From assembly GCA_964344135.1 (NCBI GenBank), contig CAYFMF010000034.1, forward strand, positions 1 to 16,980: a stretch of 16,980 nt of DNA, in the 5' to 3' direction. Positions 6,772 to 15,598 of the stretch are shown here, one piece after another. Below the pieces are notes generated by a model. It was not told the DNA's origin and ran no database searches. It was given only the letters and a program-made list of their open reading frames with translations. This DNA comes from Thiopontia sp964344135. GTDB taxonomy: Bacteria; Pseudomonadota; Gammaproteobacteria; GCF-002020875. Positions within the stretch are counted from its first letter, which is position 1. Every line of letters begins with the position of its first letter. Position numbers and translations under genes: made by a program.

Positions 6772-8529
6772 CTACATCTCTTCCGGTGCAGAGACGCCCA
6801 GCAGTCTCAGGCCATTGGAGATGATCTGGCGCGCAGCGGAGATCAGTGTAATTCGGCCATTTCTCAGCTGCTGGTCATCAACGATAAAGTGGTGCGCGTT
6901 GTAGTAGGTGTGGAGCTCATGCGCAAGATCACGCAGGTAGTGGGCCAACTGGTGTGGCTCACGCTGCAGCGCTGCACTCTCCAGTATCTCCGGATAGCGA
7001 GAGATCGCCACCATCAGGGACTTCTCATGCGCCTCAACCAGGCGGTGGAGGTTGGCCTCCCCCTCCTCTCTCTCCCATGCCATCCCCTTCTCGTTCAGCT
7101 GGCGCATCACGCTGTGAATTCTGGCATGTGCATATTGAATGTAGTAGACCGGGTTCTCGGAGGATTGCGAGCGCGCAAGGTCGAGGTCAAAATCCATGTG
7201 CTGCTCACTCTTTCTCAATACGTAGAAAAAGCGTGCCGCATCATTTCCCACCTCGTGCCGCAGCTCCCTGAGCGTGACAAAAGAGCCACTGCGTGTGGAC
7301 ATCTGCACCTTCTCCCCGCCCCGATAGAGAGAGGCAAACTGCACAAGCAGCACCTCCAGCTGGTCTGACTGCTGCCCCATCGCAGTCAGGGCGGCACGCA
7401 CCCGGGGCACATAACCGTGGTGGTCAGCCCCCCAGATATCGATCATCCGCTCATGACCACGCCCCAGCTTGTTCAGGTGGTAGGCAATATCTGATGCAAA
7501 ATAGGTTTTGAGCCCGTTGTCGCGCACCACGACACGATCCTTCTCGTCCCCGTAGGCGGTAGAGCGGAACCAGAGTGCCCCCTCCTGCTGGTAGATGTCA
7601 CCACTCTGCTGCAGCTTTTCGATCGCCTGATCGACGGTGGTGTCATCCATCAAGGAGCGTTCAGAGAACCACTCGTCATACTCCACGCCAAACTCTGCGA
7701 GATCATCCCGAATATCTCCCAGAATGACCTCCAGCGCCCTGTCATGGACCTGTCGATACTGCTCCTCTCCCAGTAGAGAGCGGGCCTGTCCGATCAGACC
7801 ATCAATATGGGCCTCCTTGTCTCCGTCCGGCGCATCGGCGGGAACCCCCTCCATAACGGTATCAGTCGGGTGACGGTAGAGCTCCTCCTGCTCGCGGTGG
7901 AGCGCCGCCGCTATATCCCAGATATAGTCCCCCTGGTAGCCATTGCTGGGAAAGGTCACCTCCTCACCACAGAGGTCGAGATAGCGCATCCAGACGCTGG
8001 CCGTCAGAATATCCATCTGGCGTCCGGCATCATTGACATAGTACTCGCGATGAACCTCATACCCTGCGGCACGCAGCAGATTGGCTGTTGCCGCCCCATA
8101 GGCCGCCCCGCGGCCATGGCCCACATGCAACGGGCCGGTAGGGTTTGCAGAGACATACTCCATCAATACCCGCTCACCACCCCCCACCTGGCTGTGGCCA
8201 AACCGCTCGCCCTCTGCCAGAACATCGGAGACCACATGGGCATAGGCCGCATCGGACATGAAGAAGTTGATGAATCCGGGGCCTGCAATCTCGGTTTTTA
8301 CCACCTGACCGGAGGAGGGCAGTGCACCAACCAGCAGCGATGCAAGCTCGCGCGGGTTTTTGCCCACCTGCCTGGAGAGCACCATCGCCACATTGGTTGC
8401 GAAATCACCATGGCGCTGGTCCCTTGTCCGCTCAATCAGAATGGCCGGGATGGTCTCAAGTTGCAGCGCCCCCTCCTCACGAAGCCGCTCAAGTGCAGCC
8501 TCGACAAGCTGCTGAAGTTGCTGTTTCAC
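6772..8529 (-). CDS. argS: Arginyl-tRNA synthetase
   Basis: Class I aminoacyl-tRNA synthetase that charges tRNA-Arg; 585 residues against 577 in E. coli. The N-terminal Add1 domain includes HGDFATNVA (40-48). The HIGH motif is HVGH (135-138) within EYVSANPTGPLHVGHGR, and IWGADHHGYV is at 365-374. The KMSKS loop is the degenerate MSTRSG (410-415) usual for this enzyme. The DALR anticodon-binding domain starts at about 460 (NPVYYIQYAHARIHSV). Translation begins at GTG (8527-8529) without a strong ribosome-binding site, 19 bp after the DJ-1 family gene, so coupling is likely. MKQQLQQLVEAAL matches the usual start of the family. Confidence 0.97.
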   Translation of the reverse strand: MKQQLQQLVEAALERLREEGALQLETIPAILIERTRDQRHGDFATNVAMVLSRQVGKNPRELASLLVGALPSSGQVVKTEIAGPGFINFFMSDAAYAHVVSDVLAEGERFGHSQVGGGERVLMEYVSANPTGPLHVGHGRGAAYGAATANLLRAAGYEVHREYYVNDAGRQMDILTASVWMRYLDLCGEEVTFPSNGYQGDYIWDIAAALHREQEELYRHPTDTVMEGVPADAPDGDKEAHIDGLIGQARSLLGEEQYRQVHDRALEVILGDIRDDLAEFGVEYDEWFSERSLMDDTTVDQAIEKLQQSGDIYQQEGALWFRSTAYGDEKDRVVVRDNGLKTYFASDIAYHLNKLGRGHERMIDIWGADHHGYVPRVRAALTAMGQQSDQLEVLLVQFASLYRGGEKVQMSTRSGSFVTLRELRHEVGNDAARFFYVLRKSEQHMDFDLDLARSQSSENPVYYIQYAHARIHSVMRQLNEKGMAWEREEGEANLHRLVEAHEKSLMVAISRYPEILESAALQREPHQLAHYLRDLAHELHTYYNAHHFIVDDQQLRNGRITLISAARQIISNGLRLLGVSAPEEM

Positions 8530-8548
8530 GAAAATATCTGCCTTCTAG

Positions 8549-9103
8549 CTACGCACGCACCAGCGGTGCCTCTACACCCTGTCGGGCCTCACGCCCCAAC
8601 AGTGCCTCAATCAGTTCCAGTGCAAAATCCATTGCTGTTCCAGGCCCCCTTGAGGTGATGATCTTGCCGTCGGTTACCACATCGGCATCCTCAATGATGG
8701 TGGCAGCACTCCCCTCCAGAAAGCCCGGATAGCTGGTCGCCTCTCTCCCGGCAAGAATACCGGCATCTGCAAGTACCTTTGGTGCCGCACAGATTGCCGC
8801 TGTAAATTTGCCATCTGCCGCCATCCGCTGAATCAGCTTGTGAATCCTTGGATCGGCATTGAGGATGTCCGCCCCCGGAAGCCCTCCCGGCAGCACAACC
8901 ATGTCAAACTCCTGCTGCAGCGCCTCATCCAGACTCATGTCTGCCAGGTGTACTGTATTGCGACTTGCGCGGATCGGCCCCTTACTCAGACCGGCAACCA
9001 CAACCCTGATCTCTGCACGGCGCAGGAGATCAATGATGGTAATGGCCTCAAGCTCCTCAAACCCCTCTGCCAGCGGAACCAGTACGGAAACTTCTCTGCT
9101 CAT
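8549..9103 (-). CDS. DJ-1/YajL family protein
   Basis: Cytoplasmic protein of 184 residues in the DJ-1/PfpI superfamily. Members of the YajL/DJ-1 branch protect against oxidative and glyoxal-type damage, with chaperone or deglycase activities still debated. The family nucleophile is Cys105 in TAAICAAPKVL. The partner glutamate is in EGFEELEAI (Glu19 by alignment with human DJ-1 Glu18), and SRGPGTAMDFALELI is at about 150-164. The ATG at 9103 has GAGGGTG upstream. It sits 14 bp after ctpA and 19 bp before argS in the same run. It could be yajL itself, but I leave the symbol empty because the superfamily is large. Confidence 0.88.
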   Translation of the reverse strand: MSREVSVLVPLAEGFEELEAITIIDLLRRAEIRVVVAGLSKGPIRASRNTVHLADMSLDEALQQEFDMVVLPGGLPGADILNADPRIHKLIQRMAADGKFTAAICAAPKVLADAGILAGREATSYPGFLEGSAATIIEDADVVTDGKIITSRGPGTAMDFALELIEALLGREARQGVEAPLVRA

Positions 9104-9117
9104 GACACCCTCTTCCC

Positions 9118-10476
9118 TTATCGTACAGCGTGCAGCAGGTGGAGCCCCTTGAGCATGTTCAGCGCCTCAAACAGGGCGAAATCATCCTCGGCCAGACTCT
9201 TCCCGGCCTCTGCATCCTCTGCCGCCTCTCCCTCCTGCTGGCTCTCTCTCCCGTCCGTACCCTCTCCCTTTTTCTCATCCCCATTGCTGAGATGGCCAGA
9301 GAGATCTCGCTCGGAGACGCGGTGACTGTTTTTCTTCTCGCTCTTCTCAACCTTCTCGATCTTGATATTGCTCAGCTCGATATCGGGGACAATGCCCTCC
9401 GCCTGAATCGAGCGGCCCGATGGGGTGTAGTAGCGTGCCGTGGTCAGCTTCAGTGCAGCGCCATCCCGCATCGGCAGAATGGTCTGAACCGAGCCCTTGC
9501 CAAAGGTGCGCTCTCCCATGATGACCGCCCGCTTGTGGTCCTGCAGTGCCCCCGAGACAATTTCGGAGGCAGATGCAGAGCCGCTATTGACCAGTACCAC
9601 CAGTGGCGCCCCCTCAAGAAGGTCATCCGAATCTGCCTCAAACTCCACTCTGGAGTCTCCAATGCGCCCATCGGTATAGACCACCAGCCCATCGGTCAGA
9701 AAGGCGTCGGAGACGCTGACTGCCGCACTGAGAACACCACCGGGGTTGTTTCTCAGATCAAGCACCATCCCCTTCAGCGGCTCCCCCCCATTCTCCTTGA
9801 TCAGCTCCCGGACCGACTTCACAAGATTCTCTCCTGTACGCATCTGGAACTGGCTGATGCGGATGTAGCCAAAGCCATCCTCCAGCATTCTGCTCTTGAC
9901 GCTGCGAATCTTGATCACATCACGGATAATCTTGACTGTCAGTGCCTGATCCGCTCCCTTGCGCACAACAGTCAGCTCGATACTGGTTCCAACCTTGCCG
10001 CGCATCTTCTTCACTGCATCGCTCAGCGTCATCCCCTGTACCGCAGTACCATCAATCCGGACAATCAGGTCCCCAGCCTGTATCCCTGCACGCTCTGCCG
10101 GAGTGTCATCGATTGGGGAGATCACCTTGACGAACCCATCCTCCATCCCGACCTCGATTCCGAGACCACCAAATTCACCCTTGGTACTCACCTGCAGCTC
10201 ACTATGAGCCTCTGGCAGCAGGTAGGCGGAGTGGGGATCGAGGCTGCTCACCATCCCCTGAATGGCCTTGTTGAGCAGGTCCTCGTCACTCACCTCCTCG
10301 ACATAGCTCTTTTTGATCTTGCTGAATACGTCGCTAAAGGCTCGCAGCTCGTCCAGTGGAAGCGGTGCAGCTACCCCCTCCTCCCGCTCAGCCAATACCG
10401 TTCGCTCCACCGCCAGAGAGATTCCAAGAACCAGTCCGGTCAGTAGGATAAGGAGATCACGTGCTTTCGTCTTCAT
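9118..10476 (-). CDS. ctpA: Carboxy-terminal processing protease, S41 family
   Basis: Periplasmic serine protease of 452 residues with an N-terminal signal or anchor helix (about 7-24). A DPHSAYL segment and a PDZ domain follow at about 85-175 (GGLGIEVGMEDGFVKV, PAERAGIQAGDLIVRIDG). The S41 catalytic core has the Ser-Lys dyad: Ser302 in SGSASASEIVSGALQD and Lys327 in GERTFGKGSVQ, 25 residues apart as in E. coli Prc. After the core lies a highly charged Lys/Glu-rich stretch of about 60 residues before a short hydrophobic C-terminus. ATG 10476 is preferred; an in-frame TTG at 10491 lacks a binding site. In Pseudomonas, CtpA degrades M23 and NlpC/P60 hydrolases, and here an M23 gene opens the same run. 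Confidence 0.93.
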   Translation of the reverse strand: MKTKARDLLILLTGLVLGISLAVERTVLAEREEGVAAPLPLDELRAFSDVFSKIKKSYVEEVSDEDLLNKAIQGMVSSLDPHSAYLLPEAHSELQVSTKGEFGGLGIEVGMEDGFVKVISPIDDTPAERAGIQAGDLIVRIDGTAVQGMTLSDAVKKMRGKVGTSIELTVVRKGADQALTVKIIRDVIKIRSVKSRMLEDGFGYIRISQFQMRTGENLVKSVRELIKENGGEPLKGMVLDLRNNPGGVLSAAVSVSDAFLTDGLVVYTDGRIGDSRVEFEADSDDLLEGAPLVVLVNSGSASASEIVSGALQDHKRAVIMGERTFGKGSVQTILPMRDGAALKLTTARYYTPSGRSIQAEGIVPDIELSNIKIEKVEKSEKKNSHRVSERDLSGHLSNGDEKKGEGTDGRESQQEGEAAEDAEAGKSLAEDDFALFEALNMLKGLHLLHAVR

Positions 10477-10492
10477 GGCGCTTCTGCTCAAG

Positions 10493-11635
10493 CTATGGGT
10501 GAGGGGCCAATTTTACAGGAAAAACCGCTCCCAGTATTGTTGATTGCCCTGCCCCGGTTACGGAGGGGAGGTTTCCGCTCTCCCCCTGCAGGGTACGGCG
10601 CGCAAGCCATGCAAAGGCCATTGCCTCAACCCACTCCGGGTCCACTCCGACTGCTGCTGTTGAATCGACCTCCCAGCCCGGAAGGTTGGCTCCAATCCGC
10701 TCCAGCAGAAACGGGTTGCAGGCACCCCCGCCACAGACCCAGAGCTCTCTGCTCTCCAGCCCATGGCGCTGCACTGCAGCGGCAATGGTCACCGCAGTCA
10801 GCTCACAGAGTGTGGCCGCCACATCCGCTGCATCCAGTGCTCCCTTGTGCGGGAGCTCCGACTTCAGGCGTGACAGAGAGCGCTCAATCCAGCCACCATT
10901 GAAGGTCTCCCTGCCGGTACTCTTTGGCGGAGAGAGCGCAAAAAACGGCTCTTCTCTCATCAGCGCCAGCAGTGCAGTGGAGATTTTTCCCTGTCGGGCG
11001 AATGCCCCATCCCTGTCCATTGTTTGACCAAGGGCACGCTCTGCCCAGGCGTTCATCAACACATTGCCGGGCCCTGTGTCATAGCCAACAATCTCTCCAC
11101 CGTCCGACTCCGGCAACACGGTCACGTTGGCCATCCCCCCAATATTGACCACTGCCCCACGCCGCGCTCTCAACAGCCAGCCGTGATAGGCGGGCGCAAG
11201 GGGCGCCCCCTGTCCCCCTGCTGCAAGATCACGACGTCGAAAGTCCGCAACCGTTGTGACTCCGGTTCGCTGCGCAATGGTATTTGGATCGCCAAGCTGC
11301 AGGGTGAACGGCCTCTCGGCTGCGGGCTCATGGCGGATGGTCTGCCCATGGCTGCCGATCGCTGTAATCTGTTCAGGGGAGAGTCCCGTCCGCTCCACCA
11401 CCTGCAGTGCTGCCTCGGAAAACAGCTCGCCCAGCTCCACATCCAGCTGTCCCATCCGCTCGATCTCATTCTCTCCCTCGGTACAGAGTGCGAGAATGCG
11501 CTGCCTCAGCTCTGGCGCAATCGGCAGAGCGTGGGTGGCCAGACAGCGCGGCGGAAAGGTGGAGAAGTCGGCAACCACCGCATCCACTCCGTCAAGGCTG
11601 GTGCCGGACATCAGACCTACAAAATTTTCACCCAT
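10493..11635 (-). CDS. anmK: Anhydro-N-acetylmuramic acid kinase
   Basis: AnmK converts 1,6-anhydro-MurNAc released by cell-wall turnover to MurNAc-6-phosphate in the cytoplasm. The 380 residues match the family length. The phosphate-binding loop SGTSLDGVD is at 10-18. ADFRRRDLAAGGQGAPL lies at 130-146, NIGGMANVTVL at 164-174, and YDTGPGN at 185-191 contains the probable catalytic aspartate (Asp186 by family alignment). VCGGGACNPFLLERI is in the C-terminal lobe. The ATG at 11635 lies inside the end of glnE (8-bp overlap), with AGGAG upstream. The gene is 16 bp upstream of ctpA. Confidence 0.96.
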   Translation of the reverse strand: MGENFVGLMSGTSLDGVDAVVADFSTFPPRCLATHALPIAPELRQRILALCTEGENEIERMGQLDVELGELFSEAALQVVERTGLSPEQITAIGSHGQTIRHEPAAERPFTLQLGDPNTIAQRTGVTTVADFRRRDLAAGGQGAPLAPAYHGWLLRARRGAVVNIGGMANVTVLPESDGGEIVGYDTGPGNVLMNAWAERALGQTMDRDGAFARQGKISTALLALMREEPFFALSPPKSTGRETFNGGWIERSLSRLKSELPHKGALDAADVAATLCELTAVTIAAAVQRHGLESRELWVCGGGACNPFLLERIGANLPGWEVDSTAAVGVDPEWVEAMAFAWLARRTLQGESGNLPSVTGAGQSTILGAVFPVKLAPHP

Positions 11636-14417
11636 CCAGTCTCTCCTGCCCCGAACCCATCAACTGACCCCAGATTGCCGCCACCTGCTGCCGCTCTTCG
11701 ACAAACTCCCGCTCGCTGACCTGCGCCGACCGGTTATGCAGGGAGAGGTGGTAGGCACGGCGACGGAATTGACGATAGTTCTGCACCAGGGTTGCACCAC
11801 TCTCCCGACTCAGCCGCTTCTCTTTCACCAGAGACTCCAGCAGTCGCACGTTGTCGGTCCAGCGCATCAGCCGGGGATACTCTGCCGCCCACCGCAATAC
11901 CAGATACTGGACCATGAACTCAATGTCGACCATCCCCCCCTCCATCTGCTTGAGGTGGATCTCTCCTGCCCCGCAGTGGCCCAGGGATTCACGCATCTTC
12001 TCTCGCATCTCCACCACCTCGCGGCGCAACGACTCGGGGTCTCGAGGCTGTGACAGGACCTCCCTGCGTATCGCCTCGAAACGGGCTGTTGCCTCTGAAC
12101 CACCAAAAACCGCGCGGGCGCGGACCAGCGCCTGGTGCTCCCAGGTCCAGGCCTCTTCCAGCTGGTAGTTACGGAACCCCTCCAGGTCGGAGACCAGCAG
12201 GCCGGAGTTGCCGTTGGGGCGCAGTCGGGCGTCAATCTCGTAGAGACGGCCACTCATGGTACGGGTGGTCATCAGATGAATCATGCGCTGCCCCAGACGC
12301 ACGTAGAATTCACGACGACTGACGGGGTGCTGCTTGCGACTGAAAGGGTGCTCGGGGTCACCTCCATGAAGAAAGACGATATCGAGGTCTGATCCATACC
12401 CCAGCTCCAGCCCACCCATCTTGCCGTAGCCAATGGCCACAAAGTCGGGGTTGTTGATGGTTTCGGAGCGTTTGCGCGGCTTCCCCATGCGCCGAGTCAT
12501 TTCGTTCCAGCTGAGGTGGAAGCTGTGGGCCACCAGCACCTCCGAGATCCAGGTCAGCGCATCACTCACCTTCATCACCGGCAGCCGGTCCATCACATCC
12601 ACTGCGGCCACCTTGAGAATATTGCGACGCTGGAAGTGGCGCATCAGCTCCATCTGCTGCTCCAGATCCTCACTGTCCACGCGGCTCGCCAGCAGCTTTA
12701 ACTCCTCAAGCAGTGGCGCGGGGCCATCCGGCATCACGATATTGCGCACGTCCATCAGCTCTTCCAGCATCATCGGCATCTGCGCCAACTGCTCGGCAAT
12801 CCAGCTGCTCTTCTGCAACAGTGTGAGGAGATGGTCGAGCGAGGCACTGTTCTCTACCAACATCGAGAAGTAGACCGAACGACGACCAATCGCCTCCACC
12901 AGACGGATGGCCCAGAGCAGACTCTCGTCGGCATGCTCCATCCTGGTAGCAGTCTCGATCAACAGCGGCATCAGATGGTTGAGGCGATGCTGCCCCTCAC
13001 GGCTCATCGACTGTACGCTGCTTGACTCCGACAACTGCTGCAGCCGATGAGCAATCAGCGCCTCATCCTCAAACCACTGCCCCAGCCCCTCCGGAGTTTC
13101 ACCATCGACAATCTGTTCCCAGATCTGCGGGAAGGAGATCTCATCACCCTGCGCTGTCCCCTCTTCTCCCTCTGCCTCAATGAGCTGCTCAAACTGCTGC
13201 TGCACGGCATCACGGTGCAGCGTCAGCTGTGCATGGAAGGCATCCCAATGGTCAAACTGCATCGACTCCGCCAGCAACTGGCGGCGCTCGTCACTATCGG
13301 GCAGGCGCTGGGTCTGTTGGTCTTCATACTCCTGAATGCGGTGCTCGGTGTTGCGCAGGAAGAGGTAGGCATCGACCAAACTCTGGTATTCCGTTTCGCT
13401 GATCTCATTACGATCACGCAGCAGCGGCAAGACCTTGAGAATCGGACGAATCTGCAACTCCTTCTCGGCCCCACCACGCACCAGCTGGAACGCCTGGCCG
13501 ATAAACTCGATCTCACGGATTCCACCCGGCCCCAGCTTCACATCATCCACCATTCCCTTCTTGCGCACCTGTCGCGCAATCATCTGTTTCATCTCGCGCA
13601 GGGACTCAAAGGCGCTGTAGTCAAAATAGCGGCGGTAGATAAAGGGGTGCAGCATTGCCATCAACTCCTCACCTGCCACAACATCACCGGCGATCACCCG
13701 CCCCTTGATCCAGGCATAGCGCTCCCAGCTACGACCATGGAGTTGATAGTAGTCCTCCATCGCCTCAAATGAGGAGACCAGTGACCCGCTCTCACCAAAG
13801 GGGCGCAGCCTCATATCGACACGGAAGACAAACCCATCCGCATTCTTGGTATTGATTGCACGGATCAACCGTTGTGCAAGATGGGTAAAGAACTCCCGGT
13901 TACTGATCCAGGGTCTCCGTCCCCGGGTCTCTCCATCCTCGGGATAGGCAAAGATCAGGTCAATATCCGAGGAGAAGTTGAGCTCCTCAGCACCCAGCTT
14001 CCCCATCGCCACAACCACCATCTGCTGGGCTCGGCCGCTCTGCTCCCCCCTGGGTGTACCCTCTTCCCTGCACTGCCACTGGTAGAGCAGCTCCAGTGTT
14101 GCCGAGACCACTGCATCGGCCAGGGCCGAGAGCTCACGAACCGTTACATGGTAATCGGCCCACCCCATAAGGTCCCGGGCCGCAATGCGCGCCATCTCCT
14201 CACGGCGCATGGTGCGCAACACTCTGGAAAGCTGCTGGTCACTCTCAACCCCCTCCAGGTCGCTGGCAATACGCGCCCTGTAGTACTCCTCTGCAACCTC
14301 GGAACGGGCCCACGATGAGTCGCTGATCCTCTCCTGCAGGGATGGATCCCGCCGGCAGCTGTTCTCAATAAACGGACTGAGTTGAAATAGCCTGGTAATG
14401 GTGGAGGAGCTGCTCAC
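11628..14417 (-). CDS. glnE: Bifunctional glutamine synthetase adenylyltransferase/adenylyl-removing enzyme
   Basis: GlnE adds AMP to, and removes AMP from, glutamine synthetase under control of the PII protein and glutamine. It is 929 residues, against 946 in E. coli. Two nucleotidyltransferase domains are present. The N-terminal removase motif is GKLGAEELNFSSDIDLIF (139-156), with DMRLRPFGESGSLV at 201-214. The C-terminal transferase motif is GYGKMGGLELGYGSDLDIVF (663-682), with DARLRPNGNSGLLV further on. Both carry the metal-binding DxD. Translation starts at GTG (14415-14417), overlapping the M23 stop by four bases, and ends overlapping anmK by eight, so it is tightly coupled on both sides. 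Its place among cell-wall genes is noted as a finding. Confidence 0.97.
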   Translation of the reverse strand: MSSSSTITRLFQLSPFIENSCRRDPSLQERISDSSWARSEVAEEYYRARIASDLEGVESDQQLSRVLRTMRREEMARIAARDLMGWADYHVTVRELSALADAVVSATLELLYQWQCREEGTPRGEQSGRAQQMVVVAMGKLGAEELNFSSDIDLIFAYPEDGETRGRRPWISNREFFTHLAQRLIRAINTKNADGFVFRVDMRLRPFGESGSLVSSFEAMEDYYQLHGRSWERYAWIKGRVIAGDVVAGEELMAMLHPFIYRRYFDYSAFESLREMKQMIARQVRKKGMVDDVKLGPGGIREIEFIGQAFQLVRGGAEKELQIRPILKVLPLLRDRNEISETEYQSLVDAYLFLRNTEHRIQEYEDQQTQRLPDSDERRQLLAESMQFDHWDAFHAQLTLHRDAVQQQFEQLIEAEGEEGTAQGDEISFPQIWEQIVDGETPEGLGQWFEDEALIAHRLQQLSESSSVQSMSREGQHRLNHLMPLLIETATRMEHADESLLWAIRLVEAIGRRSVYFSMLVENSASLDHLLTLLQKSSWIAEQLAQMPMMLEELMDVRNIVMPDGPAPLLEELKLLASRVDSEDLEQQMELMRHFQRRNILKVAAVDVMDRLPVMKVSDALTWISEVLVAHSFHLSWNEMTRRMGKPRKRSETINNPDFVAIGYGKMGGLELGYGSDLDIVFLHGGDPEHPFSRKQHPVSRREFYVRLGQRMIHLMTTRTMSGRLYEIDARLRPNGNSGLLVSDLEGFRNYQLEEAWTWEHQALVRARAVFGGSEATARFEAIRREVLSQPRDPESLRREVVEMREKMRESLGHCGAGEIHLKQMEGGMVDIEFMVQYLVLRWAAEYPRLMRWTDNVRLLESLVKEKRLSRESGATLVQNYRQFRRRAYHLSLHNRSAQVSEREFVEERQQVAAIWGQLMGSGQERLDG

Positions 14418-15460
14418 TGGGCAAGTGCGAGCTGTCTCTCTTTCTGCCTCTCCAGCAGGGTTCTGCGCAGCTCTGCCGTTGCCTGATAGAAGTACCTCTT
14501 CTCTGCGGCACTGGGCTTTCTGCTGCGCGGCAGCGCCACCTTCATTGCATCCCTGTACTCCCCATCCTCTCTGAACTCATAGTGAAGATGGGGGCCCGTA
14601 GCCAGCCCGGTACTGCCTACATAGCCAATGATCTCGCCCTGGCGAATCCGTTTCCCCTTTTTCAGCCCCGAGGCAAAACGGGAGAGATGCGCATAAACCG
14701 TGGTGTACTTCCCGCCGCCATGGGAGAGAAAGATGACGTTCCCATACCCCCTCTGGAACGCACGCTTCTGGACAACACCATCCGCTGTTGCCATGACGGA
14801 GGTCCCCTTTTGTGCAGCAAAATCGGTTCCGCGATGGGGGCGGTAGACCTTCAGAACCGGGTGGAAGCGTCGCATGGTAAAGTGTGAACTTACCCGCCCG
14901 TTCTTCAGCGGGCTACGGAGAAAATCGGCCTCCAGTGGCTCTCCCGACCCACTGTAGTAGCGGGTCACCCCGCGACGACTGGTATGACGAATAACCTGTA
15001 CCGGCTCGCCATTACCGCTCAGCTCCGCAGCAACAATCTCGCTCTGCTGCAGTGATGCCCCCTTCCTGCCCTGGAAGATGACGGTAAAATGGTCACCACG
15101 CTGAATATCCCGATGAAAATCGATCTGTTCGGAAAAGAGCTTCTCCAGCTTTCGGATATGGCTGGCTGGTATTCCTGAACGCCGCGCCGCCTGCGAGAAG
15201 GTCTTGTTGATTTTTCCGCTGTGAACCACCCAGCGCGGTTTGGGGATGGATACTAGCTTGCGAGCCGCGGTTGCCTGGGCGTGCTGATCTGCAACTCGCC
15301 CTTTCGTTACGACAGATACAGATGCTCTCTGCCCCACCCCTGTTGGTGCAACCACCCTGGCCTCAGCCGGGCTGCTTTTCAACTGGGCACTCTGCTGTGC
15401 GGTGCACCCGGAGATAAGGAGCAGCGACAGGAGAGGAAACAGCGTAAAAAATCGACTCAA
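14414..15460 (-). CDS. M23 peptidase lipoprotein (MepM/OapA-like endopeptidase)
   Basis: Predicted zinc endopeptidase of 348 residues acting on peptidoglycan cross-links. A hydrophobic N-terminus leads to a lipobox (LLISGC, Cys19), so it is probably a lipoprotein. An OapA/LysM-like region covers about 77-165 (WVVHSGKINKTFSQAARRSGI, GDHFTVIFQG). The M23 domain follows, with zinc ligands in HRGTD (His209, Asp213) and HLH (His291, His293), and both sites are complete. The start is a TTG (15458-15460) supported by AAGGTG five bases upstream and by the promoter at 15504-15532. It opens a run of seven genes. In Pseudomonas an M23 gene of this kind neighbours anmK; here glnE separates them. Confidence 0.92.
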   Translation of the reverse strand: MSRFFTLFPLLSLLLISGCTAQQSAQLKSSPAEARVVAPTGVGQRASVSVVTKGRVADQHAQATAARKLVSIPKPRWVVHSGKINKTFSQAARRSGIPASHIRKLEKLFSEQIDFHRDIQRGDHFTVIFQGRKGASLQQSEIVAAELSGNGEPVQVIRHTSRRGVTRYYSGSGEPLEADFLRSPLKNGRVSSHFTMRRFHPVLKVYRPHRGTDFAAQKGTSVMATADGVVQKRAFQRGYGNVIFLSHGGGKYTTVYAHLSRFASGLKKGKRIRQGEIIGYVGSTGLATGPHLHYEFREDGEYRDAMKVALPRSRKPSAAEKRYFYQATAELRRTLLERQKERQLALAQ

Positions 15461-15503
15461 AAGAGCACCTTAGTCTGGAAAATAGGGCATCAAACAGCAG
15501 CTG

Positions 15504-15532
15504 AGTATACCTTTGCCGGGAATGCCCTTCAA
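15504..15532 (-). promoter_or_regulatory. Sigma70-like promoter of the M23-glnE-anmK-ctpA-argS run
   Basis: On the minus strand, TTGAAG (15527-15532) is followed after 17 bases by TATACT (15504-15509). Transcription would begin near 15497, leaving a leader of about 37 bases before the TTG start of the M23 gene. This is the best promoter I see in the window and the only clear one for the seven genes from 15460 down to 6198. The insertion-sequence remnant ends 6 bp upstream of its -35 box. Confidence 0.6.
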
Positions 15533-15538
15533 ATCAGA

Positions 15539-15574
15539 GTCTTGTCCAATATGAAATGGCCCTGAAATCGGGAG
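15539..15574 (+). repeat. Left terminal inverted repeat of the IS remnant
   Basis: The core at 15555-15574 (AATGGCCCTG then AAATCGGGAG) pairs with 16509-16528 with one mismatch at 15565. An outer GTCT-TG-TCCAA segment matches GTCT-AT-TCCAA of the right end. Confidence 0.8.
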
Positions 15575-15598
15575 ACTTTCTGCTCATGATGGTTACCT

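Noticed and set aside
9130..10446. Long plus-strand open frame of 438 codons opposite ctpA
   Set aside because: It is the antisense of a clear S41 protease, and its composition is that of an antisense shadow with no domain.
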